Of a DNA stretch of 64,000 nt, positions 16,479 through 23,953 are shown piece after piece. The stretch is from an uncultured Eubacteriales bacterium (GTDB lineage: Bacteria; Bacillota; Clostridia; Oscillospirales; Acutalibacteraceae). Position 1 is the first letter of the stretch. The number at the start of each line of letters is the position of its first letter. A model generated the notes under the pieces. It worked only from the letters and a program-made list of their open reading frames with translations. It was not told where the DNA came from and did not search any database. The DNA is taken from NCBI GenBank assembly GCA_934486895.1, contig CAKSQZ010000006.1, positions 1 through 64,000 on the forward strand. Reading direction: 5' to 3'. The position numbers and the translations under genes were made by a program.

Positions 16479-17312
16479 TTACTTCGCATTGCGGCGTTTC
16501 ACGATAAACTTATCGGAAGCCTTATGCTTGTTGCGGGTCTTGTAACCGAGAGCAGGCTTGCCCCACGGAGTAACAGGTCCGGGACGGCCGACAGGTGATT
16601 TACCTTCACCGCCGCCGTGCGGGTGATCGCACGGGTTCATGACCGAACCGCGAACGGTCGGACGCCAGCCCATGTGACGCTTACGGCCTGCTTTACCGAT
16701 GTTGACATTTTCATGCTCGATGTTGCCGACCTGACCGATGCTTGCCATGCAGCCGTCCGGAACATATCTGAGCTCGCCTGACGGAAGTCTCAGAAGAGCC
16801 ATACCGTTTTCTTTAGCCATGAGCTGTGCCTGAATGCCTGCGGATCTTGCAAGCTGGCCGCCCTTACCGGGCATAAGCTCGATGTTATGAATGAAAGTAC
16901 CGACCGGAATGTTTGTGAGCGGAAGTGCGTTGCCGGGAACGATATCTGCGTTCGGGCCGTTGAGCACTGTTGCGCCTACTTTCAGACCGACAGGAGCAAG
17001 AATGTAGCTCTTGACGCCGTCCTGATATTCGATCAGAGCGATGTGAGAAGAACGGTTCGGATCATACTCGATAGTTTTAACAACTGCGGGTACATCGAAC
17101 TTGTTTCTCTTGAAATCGATGATTCTGTACTTTCTGCGGTTAGCGCCGCCGCGATGACGGACAGTGATTCTGCCGTTAGCGTTGCGGCCGCTGTTTGCTT
17201 TCAAAGGTGCGAGGAGGCTACGCTCGGGAGCAACCTTTGAAAGAGTTGAATAGTCAATAACCGTCATGCCGCGTCTAGCCGGCGTTGTCGGTTTATAACG
17301 CTTTACTGCCAT
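16479..17312 (-). CDS. rplB: 50S ribosomal protein L2
   Basis: 277 aa. It has the OB and SH3-like domains, and the signature MNPCDHPHGGGEGKSPVG holds the conserved histidine near the peptidyl-transferase centre. It is essential for subunit association. About 68 nt separate it from rplW. Confidence 0.98.
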   Translation of the reverse strand: MAVKRYKPTTPARRGMTVIDYSTLSKVAPERSLLAPLKANSGRNANGRITVRHRGGANRRKYRIIDFKRNKFDVPAVVKTIEYDPNRSSHIALIEYQDGVKSYILAPVGLKVGATVLNGPNADIVPGNALPLTNIPVGTFIHNIELMPGKGGQLARSAGIQAQLMAKENGMALLRLPSGELRYVPDGCMASIGQVGNIEHENVNIGKAGRKRHMGWRPTVRGSVMNPCDHPHGGGEGKSPVGRPGPVTPWGKPALGYKTRNKHKASDKFIVKRRNAK

Positions 17313-17380
17313 TTTTATTCACTCCTTGAAAATTAGCTTTGCGGGGCTTTACCGCCCCATACTTCGCCTTAAAGGTTTGC

Positions 17381-17677
17381 TTAGAGCATACCGTCGAAGA
17401 ATTCAATGGGTTTGGAATCGGCTTTGAGAGTTACGATAGCCTTTTTCCAAGACTCGGTGTAGCCCTCATTTCTGCCGTAACGGCGGAGCTGACCTCTTAC
17501 AGACACTGTGTTGACTTTCTCAACCTGTGTGCCGGGGAAAAGCTCTTCAACCGCTTTTTTGATCTCAATTTTGTTCGCGTCTGACGCTACTCTGAAAGTA
17601 TATTTCTTATCTCTTGCTACTGTCATGCTTCTTTCGCTGATGACCGGTGCAATAACGATATCCTGAGCGAATTTCAT
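17381..17677 (-). CDS. rplW: 50S ribosomal protein L23
   Basis: 98 aa with the family motif IEIKKAVEELFPGTQVEKVN. L23 is the main docking site for trigger factor and SRP at the tunnel exit. The start codon overlaps the rplD stop by one base. Confidence 0.97.
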   Translation of the reverse strand: MKFAQDIVIAPVISERSMTVARDKKYTFRVASDANKIEIKKAVEELFPGTQVEKVNTVSVRGQLRRYGRNEGYTESWKKAIVTLKADSKPIEFFDGML

Positions 17678-18300
17678 TACGCGTACACCTCCTCGAGTTT
17701 CTCCGCCGCTGCTTTGGTGATCACCAGAGTGTCGGCGTTAACGATGTCGTAAGTGCTGATAGTGTTTGTCTGAGCAGATACGACGCCGGGGATGTTCTTG
17801 AAGCTTCTTACCGCATAGACATTGTTTTCATCGAGAACAACAAGCGACTTTTTGCCTGCGCCGATCACTTTGAGCATTGCGGCAGCGGTCTTAGTCTTGT
17901 ATTCATCCATGCTGACAGCATCTACTACGATGAGGGCGTTGTTTGCAACCTTATCGGAAAGAGCGGACTTGATTGCAAGCTGCTTCTCTTTCTTGTTCAT
18001 CGAAAGGCTGTAATCACGGGGCTTCGGCGCAAATACGACACCACCGTGTGTCCACTGCGGAGCGCGGGTCGAACCCTGTCTTGCGTTACCTGTGCCCTTC
18101 TGGCGCCACGGCTTTTTACCGCCGCCCGAAACTTCGGATCTTGTGAGCGCGGACTGCGTACCCTGACGGCGATTCGCAAGGAATGTTACAACTGCCGCGT
18201 GCATAACCGATTTGTTGGGCTCGATACCGAACACAGCGTCGCTGAGGACGATGTCCGACACCTTTTCGCCCGCCATATTTACAACTGCTACTTTAGGCAT
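17677..18300 (-). CDS. rplD: 50S ribosomal protein L4
   Basis: 207 aa with the long tunnel-reaching loop (GGGKKPWRQKGTGNARQG). In E. coli L4 represses its own S10 operon by acting on the leader; a long leader is also present here (see 19322-19624), but the mechanism is not demonstrated. It is 18 nt after rplC. Confidence 0.97.
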   Translation of the reverse strand: MPKVAVVNMAGEKVSDIVLSDAVFGIEPNKSVMHAAVVTFLANRRQGTQSALTRSEVSGGGKKPWRQKGTGNARQGSTRAPQWTHGGVVFAPKPRDYSLSMNKKEKQLAIKSALSDKVANNALIVVDAVSMDEYKTKTAAAMLKVIGAGKKSLVVLDENNVYAVRSFKNIPGVVSAQTNTISTYDIVNADTLVITKAAAEKLEEVYA

Positions 18301-18318
18301 AGTGTTTCTCTCCTTCCC

Positions 18319-18951
18319 TTACGCCTTGACCGAATCGGAGATCATTACTACTCCGCCCTTCGGACCGGGGATCGCTCCCTTGATTGCGATAATATTGTTT
18401 TCAGCGTCCACCTTAACTACCGCAAGGTTCTGAACGGTTACTCTTTCGCTGCCGAGGTGGCCTGCGAGCTTCTTGCCCTTGAATACTCTCGAAGGCGAGG
18501 AGCAAGCACCGAGCGAGCCTGCGTGTCTGTGTACAGGACCTGTACCGTGAGACTCTTTAAGTCTGCCGAAGTTCCAGCGCTTGATAACGCCTGCTGTTCC
18601 TTTACCTTTGCTGGTGCCGACAACATCGATCTTGTCGCCCTCTGCAAAAGTGTCCGCCTTGATGATGTCGCCTACATTCAGTGCGGAGATATCGTCAAGT
18701 CTGAACTCGCGAAGGTACTTCTTAGGAGCGACATCGCCCTTTGCGAAGTGGCCCTTCATCGGCTTGTTGACCTTGTTTGCTTTCAGATCGCCGAAACCGA
18801 TCTGAACAGCCTCGTAGCCGTCGGTCTCGACAGTCTTCTTCTGCGATACAACGCAGGGACCTGCTTCAACGACCGTTACCGGTACTACATTTCCGTTTTC
18901 GTCAAAAAGCTGGGTCATGCCGAGCTTTTTTCCAATGATTGCTTTTTGCAT
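18319..18951 (-). CDS. rplC: 50S ribosomal protein L3
   Basis: 210 aa (MQKAIIGKKLGMTQLFDENG; the conserved HGTGPVHRHAGSLGACSSP loop reaches the peptidyl-transferase centre). One of the two proteins that start 50S assembly. It is second in the operon after rpsJ. Confidence 0.98.
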   Translation of the reverse strand: MQKAIIGKKLGMTQLFDENGNVVPVTVVEAGPCVVSQKKTVETDGYEAVQIGFGDLKANKVNKPMKGHFAKGDVAPKKYLREFRLDDISALNVGDIIKADTFAEGDKIDVVGTSKGKGTAGVIKRWNFGRLKESHGTGPVHRHAGSLGACSSPSRVFKGKKLAGHLGSERVTVQNLAVVKVDAENNIIAIKGAIPGPKGGVVMISDSVKA

Positions 18952-19012
18952 TTGTTTTTCCTCCTTTGGTTATTGGTTGGTTTTCACCAACATGACCTTG
19001 GGTGTGTGTATC

Positions 19013-19321
19013 TTAAAGATTGATTTCGATATCAACACCGGCAGGTAATTCAAGACCCGTTAATGCCTCAACGGTTTTGTTCGACGGACGAAGAATGTCG
19101 ATAAGTCTCTTATGAGTTCTCATTTCGAACTGCTCACGGCTGTCTTTATACTTATGAACAGCGCGGAGGATAGTTACGACTTCCTTCTCTGTCGGGAGCG
19201 GGATCGGACCGGATACTCTTGCGCCTGTGCGCTTCGCGGTCTCAACGATCTTTTCAGCCGAACGGTCGACTAACGCGTGATCGTATCCCTTGATTCTGAT
19301 TCTGATTTTTTCCTTTGCCAT
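19013..19321 (-). CDS. rpsJ: 30S ribosomal protein S10
   Basis: 102 aa from the ATG at 19321 (MAKEKIRIRIKGYDH), preceded by GGAGG; the 13 codons further upstream belong to the leader. S10 is part of the 30S head and also partners NusB in antitermination. It is the first gene of the superoperon, and no tuf or fusA gene precedes it, unlike many Firmicutes. Confidence 0.97.
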   Translation of the reverse strand: MAKEKIRIRIKGYDHALVDRSAEKIVETAKRTGARVSGPIPLPTEKEVVTILRAVHKYKDSREQFEMRTHKRLIDILRPSNKTVEALTGLELPAGVDIEINL

Positions 19322-19624
19322 TTCTCTTTCGCCTCCATAATCGGCGGGCTTTTTCTGCATTTACCCTTTTCCGCGTGTTTCATGTTTTGCCAACATAAAT
19401 CCGGATCGCTTTTAGGCTTAATCCGGATAATACAGCTTGTGTTCACCCTATTCACAAAGCGCTTTTGCTCTGTAATGAAGATGCTCACCAAGGGTTATCG
19501 CAGTTTGATTCGCCCGGTTTTAAAATCGGACATACTCGGCGGAAATTCCCCACCTTTTTAGGTGGCCACCTCCCGCTTCATCGCATGTTTTACACGGTGC
19601 AACAGCATATTTTTGCACTCGTAC
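19322..19624 (-). promoter_or_regulatory. Long 5' leader of the S10 operon
   Basis: About 300 nt lie between the predicted transcript start and rpsJ, with no convincing reading frame. It holds several inverted repeats: GTGCAA/TTGCAC (19597-19602 with 19613-19618) at the very 5' end, CCACC/GGTGG (about 19550-19565), and an 8-bp ATCCGGAT pair (19399-19406 with 19421-19428). I could not match it to a known ribosomal-protein leader. Autoregulation is an inference from its length and position. Confidence 0.5.
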
Positions 19625-19630
19625 TTGTCT

Positions 19631-19659
19631 ATATTATCATAGATAAGCCCATATGTCAA
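19631..19659 (-). promoter_or_regulatory. Sigma-A promoter of the S10-spc-alpha operon
   Basis: On the minus strand TTGACA (19654-19659), a 17-nt gap and TAATAT (19631-19636). This perfect -35 with optimal spacing is the only strong promoter upstream of rpsJ. Confidence 0.85.
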
Positions 19660-19797
19660 GCTGTTTTTTTTAGTTTTTTTAAATTTTTTTGCGCCGTTTT
19701 TTTCATTTTGTTTTACCATTTGTTTTTACCGTTTTATGCGGTTAAATCTCATTTTTAAGATAAAAATATCATTACAATGAAAACGGAGGTTTTAAAT

Positions 19798-19983
19798 ATG
19801 CAAAAACGTTCTTCCTTTGCAAAAGGTCTTACAGCCGGCGTGGCTGTGGGCGCTGCTGCGATTGCTGTCGGTTCGGTTATGATGAGAGGCGCAAAGCCTG
19901 TTAAAAAAACAAAAAGAAAGATGAGCGGTATGCTCGATACGATGAGCAATGTTTGCAGCGATCTTTCCTGCATGATGAAATAA
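19798..19983 (+). CDS. Small Gly/Ala-rich membrane-anchored basic protein, unknown
   Basis: 61 aa from the ATG at 19798, which has ACGGAGGT 7 nt upstream; an in-frame ATG seven codons earlier lacks one. Residues 10-29 (GLTAGVAVGAAAIAVGSVMM) form one hydrophobic, glycine-zipper-like segment. A cluster of lysines and arginines follows, then a Met/Ser-rich tail with two cysteines. I do not recognise a family. It faces the ribosomal operons on both sides and ends in its own terminator, so it is a stand-alone gene. Confidence 0.7.
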   Translation: MQKRSSFAKGLTAGVAVGAAAIAVGSVMMRGAKPVKKTKRKMSGMLDTMSNVCSDLSCMMK

Positions 19984-19994
19984 GCAGGGCAGAA

Positions 19995-20026
19995 AAAACG
20001 ACCGATTAAAACATCGGTCGTTTTGA
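19995..20026. terminator. Bidirectional terminator between the small gene and rplL
   Basis: A 12-bp stem (19995-20006 with 20013-20024) rich in A on the left and T on the right, with a 6-nt loop. It can end both the plus-strand small gene and the rplJ-rplL transcript. Confidence 0.9.
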
Positions 20027-20039
20027 TTTTAAGCTGAAA

Positions 20040-20417
20040 TTACTTCAGTTCAACAGTTGCGCCTGCTTCTTCGAGCTTAGCCTTCATAGCTTCAGCATCG
20101 TCCTTAGCAACGCCTTCCTTGATAGCCTTCGGAGCACCGTCAACGATAGCCTTTGCGTCAGCAAGGCCGAGACCTGTGATCTCACGAACAACTTTGATAA
20201 CCGGGATCTTCGAAGCGCCTGCGCTTGTGAGAACAACATCGAACTCACTCTTCTCTTCTGCAGCAGCAGCGTCTCCGCCTGCAGCGCCTGCAACTACTAC
20301 CGGAGCAGCAGCCGATACACCAAATTCCTCCTCGAGAGCCTCAACGAGCTCAGCAAGCTCGAGAACGGAAAGAGTCTTTACGTCTTCAATAAACTTTGCA
20401 ATCTTTTCTGATGCCAT
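20040..20417 (-). CDS. rplL: 50S ribosomal protein L7/L12
   Basis: 125 aa from the ATG at 20417 (MASEKIAKFIEDVKTLSVLEL), which has GGAGG upstream; an in-frame TTG lies inside that ribosome site. An N-terminal dimer domain, a flexible Ala/Gly hinge (AAPVVVAGAAGGDAAAAEEK) and the C-terminal factor-binding domain (KIPVIKVVREITGLGL) are visible. It recruits translation GTPases. The usual rpoB does not follow; a terminator does. Confidence 0.98.
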   Translation of the reverse strand: MASEKIAKFIEDVKTLSVLELAELVEALEEEFGVSAAAPVVVAGAAGGDAAAAEEKSEFDVVLTSAGASKIPVIKVVREITGLGLADAKAIVDGAPKAIKEGVAKDDAEAMKAKLEEAGATVELK

Positions 20418-20472
20418 TTTGATTTCCTCCAATTAATTAAGATAATAACATTTGATGAAAGCGCACTTATAC

Positions 20473-20982
20473 TTATGCTGCTTCCTCTTCGCTCTTTTTG
20501 TCCTTGATGGCGTTGAGAGCATAAACAAGGTTTGTGATAGGAGCCTTGAGGCTTCCGAGAGCCTTTGCGATAAGACCTTCCTTGGACGGAAGCTTTGCAA
20601 GAGACTTGACCTTTTCGACAGTGATGACTTCGCCGTCGATAAAGCCGGACTTCACTTCAAAATAATCCTTGCCTTCGGCAAACTCGTTGAGGATCTTAGC
20701 TGCTGCAACGTAGTCGCTTTCGCTGAGCGCAATAGCTGTTGTTCCCTCGAGAACTGCCTTGATGTCGGACAGACCTGCTTCGTCAGCAGCACGGCCGAGA
20801 AGAGTGTTTTTGATTACAAAATAATCAACACCTGCTTCACGAAGCTGCTTTCTGAGCTTTGTATCCTCATCAACGGTGATACCGCGATAGTCAACAACGA
20901 CACCTGCAACAGCTGCTTTCAGCTTTTCGGCAACGCCTGCGACTACCTGCTTCTTCTGCTCCAAAATAGCAGTACTGGGCAT
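20473..20982 (-). CDS. rplJ: 50S ribosomal protein L10
   Basis: 169 aa from the ATG at 20982 (MPSTAILEQKKQVV), preceded by GGAGGTG. It anchors L7/L12 dimers on the stalk through its C-terminal helix. The upstream open frame is part of the regulatory leader. L10 (with L12) represses its own mRNA in known systems, and the leader here fits that pattern. No rplK or rplA is adjacent. Confidence 0.97.
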   Translation of the reverse strand: MPSTAILEQKKQVVAGVAEKLKAAVAGVVVDYRGITVDEDTKLRKQLREAGVDYFVIKNTLLGRAADEAGLSDIKAVLEGTTAIALSESDYVAAAKILNEFAEGKDYFEVKSGFIDGEVITVEKVKSLAKLPSKEGLIAKALGSLKAPITNLVYALNAIKDKKSEEEAA

Positions 20983-21137
20983 ATTTTTCACCTCCGAATG
21001 ATTTATCCCGTCCTGATTAAAAACAAACCCTTTCCGGTGAAGGAAAGGGTCAAACACACATAATATATGCGCACCTTTCCTCGGCAGGCGGTTTCCCATT
21101 AAATCAAATGATGCCTGCTGTCTTTAGATCGGACAGC
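20983..21137 (-). promoter_or_regulatory. L10-type ribosomal-protein leader with attenuator
   Basis: About 155 nt between the promoter and rplJ. The minus strand carries CCTGCCGAGG near 21085-21095, which resembles the conserved piece of the Firmicutes L10 leader, followed by a 9-bp hairpin (21042-21050 with 21027-21035) and a T-rich tract (TTGTTTTTA). That layout fits transcription attenuation by L10(L12). The family assignment rests on recall of the motif and on position. Confidence 0.75.
21019..21050 (-). terminator. Attenuator hairpin in the rplJ leader
   Basis: The minus strand reads a 9-bp stem (21042-21050 with 21027-21035) with a 6-nt loop and then TTGTTTTTA. It lies between promoter and start codon, so it would stop transcription before rplJ unless an alternative fold forms. 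Confidence 0.8.
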
Positions 21138-21143
21138 TTTTAT

Positions 21144-21172
21144 ATGATAGCATATAAAATTTTATTTGTCAA
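21144..21172 (-). promoter_or_regulatory. Sigma-A promoter of rplJ-rplL
   Basis: On the minus strand TTGACA (21167-21172), a 17-nt gap and TATCAT (21144-21149). It starts 8 nt after the leuS stop codon, with no terminator between. Confidence 0.85.
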
Positions 21173-21180
21173 GTGTTTTT

Positions 21181-23586
21181 TTACGGTTTTACAACAATAT
21201 TGCAAAGCTTGCCTTTGATATATATCTTTTTGACGATATTCATACCGTCTGTTGCGGCTTTGACTTTCTCATCACCGAGCGCAAGAGATAAAACTTCTTC
21301 CTCGCTTGCATCGACTGCGATATTGAGCCTCGTTTTGACCTTGCCGTTTACCTGAACTACGATCTCGACGGTCGATTCAACACACTTCGATTCATCGTAT
21401 TTCGGCCACTCGGTCTCATTGAGCATACCGTCGAACCCGGCCATCTGCCAAAGCTCCTCTGTGAGGTGCGGTGCAAACGGATTAAGCAAGGTTATGAAGA
21501 TCTTGAACTCGTCCTTGGTTATCGAGCCGGATTCATAGATCTTGTTGATAAGGCTCATCATTTCGGCGATAGCCGTATTGAACTTGAGCTCTTCAATATC
21601 GCCTGTTACCTTTTTGATGGTGCGGTGGAAATCGCTCTCGAGCTGCGGGCGGATACCGTTGCCGCTTATCATATCGAACAGGTTATAAGTACGATCGAGG
21701 AAGCGGCTGCAGCCTTTGATAGATGTCGAGCTCCAGGGAGCAGACTTTTCAAAATCGCCTATGAACATTTCGTAGAGACGCATTGTGTCCGCACCGTAGT
21801 CTCTTACAATGTCATCGGGGTTGACGACATTTCCGCGGGATTTCGACATTTTTTCGCCGTTTTCGCCGAGGATCATACCGTGGCTTGTGCGCTTTGCATA
21901 CGGCTCCTTTGTCGGAACAACGCCGATGTCATAAAGGAACTTATGCCAGAAACGGCTGTATAACAGATGAAGTGTTGTGTGCTCCATGCCGCCGTTATAC
22001 CAATCGACCGGCAGCCAATACCTGAGTGCCTCGGGTGACGCAAGCTGTTTATCGTTATGCGGATCGCAATAACGCAGGAAGTACCACGAAGAGCCTGCCC
22101 ACTGAGGCATTGTATCGGTTTCTCTGACAGCGTGTCCGCCGCATTTCGGGCAGGTCGTGTTTATCCACTCTGTCATATTGGCGAGCGGGGATTCACCGGT
22201 TTCGGTCGGTTCATAGGATTCGACCTCCGGCAATGTGAGCGGAAGCTCGGATTCATCGAGCGGAACATAACCGCACTTATCGCAATGGACGATCGGGATC
22301 GGCTCGCCCCAATAACGCTGTCTTGAGAATACCCAGTCTCTGAGCTTATAGTTTACCTTTGCGTGACCGATCTTCTCTTTTTCGAGATATTCGGTGATCT
22401 TCTTTTTAGCTTCGTCCACCGAAAGACCGTCTAAAAAGCCGGAATTGACCATGATGCCTGTCGCACAATCGACAAACGCTTCCTTTTCAACATTGCCGCC
22501 CTTGACAACTTCGATGATCGGAAGATCGAATTTCTTTGCAAATTCATAGTCGCGGGTGTCGTGAGCCGGAACCGCCATGATAGCGCCTGTTCCGTAGGAA
22601 ACAAGGACATAATCGGAAATGAAGATCGGGATCTGTCTGCCGTTGACAGGGTTCACTGCTGTGACGCCCTCGATCTTAACACCTGTTTTATCCTTTGCCA
22701 TTTCGGTACGCTCGAAGTCGGACTTTTTAGCCGCTTCCTGCTGATAGGCGCGGATAGCGTCGAGATTCGTTATTTTATCAGCCCACTTCTCGATAAACGG
22801 ATGTTCGGGGGAGATTACCATGTAGGTAGCACCGAAAAGCGTATCGGGACGGGTGGTGTATACCACAAGGCCGTCACCCGCGGAAGTCTTGAATGTCACC
22901 TCGGCGCCTGTTGATCTGCCGATCCAGTTTTTTTGCTGAGTTTTGACTCTGCTGATGAAATCAACATCATCAAGATCATTGATAAGACGCTCGGCATACT
23001 CTGTTATTTTGAGCATCCACTGGCTCTTTGTTTTTCTTACAACTTCGCTGCCGCAGCGTTCGCAAACACCGTTGACAACTTCCTCGTTAGCAAGAACGCA
23101 CTTACATGAAGTGCACCAGTTCACGCTCATTTCGGATTTATAAGCAAGGCCTTTTTTGAAAAGCTGAAGGAATATCCACTGAGTCCATTTATAATAGGAG
23201 GGATCGGTCGTGTTGATCTCGCGGCTCCAATCAAAGGAGAAGCCGAGTGATTGAAGCTGCTCTTTGAAATGAGCGACATTTTTCTGAGTGACGATCTCGG
23301 GATGGATATGATTTTTAATAGCATAGTTTTCAGTCGGAAGTCCGAAAGCATCCCATCCCATCGGGTAAAGAACATTATATCCTTCAAGTCTTCGCTTTCT
23401 TGCCACAATATCAAGCGCTGTGTATGAACGGGGATGTCCGACATGAAGCCCCTGACCTGACGGATACGGAAACTCTACCAACGCATAGTATTTCGGGAGA
23501 GAATAGTCATTTTTGGCATGGAATGTGCCTTTCTCCTCCCAAACACGCTGCCACTTCTTTTCGATCTCACTGTAATTGTATTTCAA
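21181..23586 (-). CDS. leuS: Leucyl-tRNA synthetase
   Basis: 801 aa class I synthetase charging tRNA-Leu. The HIGH-like motif is HVGH in PYPSGQGLHVGH, and KMSKS is in GEKMSKSRGNV. A CP1 editing domain lies between them (about 220-410) and a zinc-type CxxC...CxxC pair is near 155-180. I start it at the TTG at 23586 (MKYNYSEIEKKWQ), which matches the family N terminus and has AAGGTG 6 nt upstream; a GTG three codons earlier is possible. It is the last gene of the rsfS cluster, and no T-box leader precedes it. Confidence 0.97.
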   Translation of the reverse strand: MKYNYSEIEKKWQRVWEEKGTFHAKNDYSLPKYYALVEFPYPSGQGLHVGHPRSYTALDIVARKRRLEGYNVLYPMGWDAFGLPTENYAIKNHIHPEIVTQKNVAHFKEQLQSLGFSFDWSREINTTDPSYYKWTQWIFLQLFKKGLAYKSEMSVNWCTSCKCVLANEEVVNGVCERCGSEVVRKTKSQWMLKITEYAERLINDLDDVDFISRVKTQQKNWIGRSTGAEVTFKTSAGDGLVVYTTRPDTLFGATYMVISPEHPFIEKWADKITNLDAIRAYQQEAAKKSDFERTEMAKDKTGVKIEGVTAVNPVNGRQIPIFISDYVLVSYGTGAIMAVPAHDTRDYEFAKKFDLPIIEVVKGGNVEKEAFVDCATGIMVNSGFLDGLSVDEAKKKITEYLEKEKIGHAKVNYKLRDWVFSRQRYWGEPIPIVHCDKCGYVPLDESELPLTLPEVESYEPTETGESPLANMTEWINTTCPKCGGHAVRETDTMPQWAGSSWYFLRYCDPHNDKQLASPEALRYWLPVDWYNGGMEHTTLHLLYSRFWHKFLYDIGVVPTKEPYAKRTSHGMILGENGEKMSKSRGNVVNPDDIVRDYGADTMRLYEMFIGDFEKSAPWSSTSIKGCSRFLDRTYNLFDMISGNGIRPQLESDFHRTIKKVTGDIEELKFNTAIAEMMSLINKIYESGSITKDEFKIFITLLNPFAPHLTEELWQMAGFDGMLNETEWPKYDESKCVESTVEIVVQVNGKVKTRLNIAVDASEEEVLSLALGDEKVKAATDGMNIVKKIYIKGKLCNIVVKP

Positions 23587-23602
23587 AGTCCTCACCTTGC
23601 TG

Positions 23603-23953
23603 TTATTTGATAAGCGCGTTTACATCGATCTGCTCGGCATCCTGCCAGAGATGATCGAGTGAATAAAACTCACGGTCGTTTTTATAAAATACATGGATTA
23701 TAACCGTGCCATAGTCCATAAGGATCCAGCCGGACGATCTGCCCTCAATGTGCAGCGGTTCGACTCCGAGCTGAGAGAGCTTAAATTCCGTCTCTTCCGC
23801 AAGCGCTCTGACCTGCGTGCTCGAGCTGCCTGTTGCGATCACAAAATAGTCCGCAAGCAGTGTTATATCCTCGACTTTCATCGCGCGGATATCGCTCGCC
23901 TTCTTAGCGTCGAGCACTTTCACCGCATTTTTTAAAATATCGTATGACTCCAT
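23603..23953 (-). CDS. rsfS: Ribosomal silencing factor RsfS
   Basis: 116 aa; binds L14 and blocks joining of subunits under nutrient limitation. The family core (LADYFVIATGSSSTQVRALA; GRSSGWILMDYG) is complete. The ATG at 23953 overlaps the stop of the gene upstream (TGATG) and has GGAGG before it. It lies in the cluster nadD-yqeK-LCP-rsfS-leuS, common in Clostridia. Confidence 0.96.
   Translation of the reverse strand: MESYDILKNAVKVLDAKKASDIRAMKVEDITLLADYFVIATGSSSTQVRALAEETEFKLSQLGVEPLHIEGRSSGWILMDYGTVIIHVFYKNDREFYSLDHLWQDAEQIDVNALIK

Noticed and set aside
18046..19023. Long plus-strand open frame of about 325 codons opposite rplC and rplD
   Set aside because: It lies entirely over two well-conserved ribosomal genes on the other strand, has no ribosome site and no family-like sequence.
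23587..23602. T-box leader for leuS
   Set aside because: leuS is in the middle of an operon with only a few bases before it; no T-box sequence is present.
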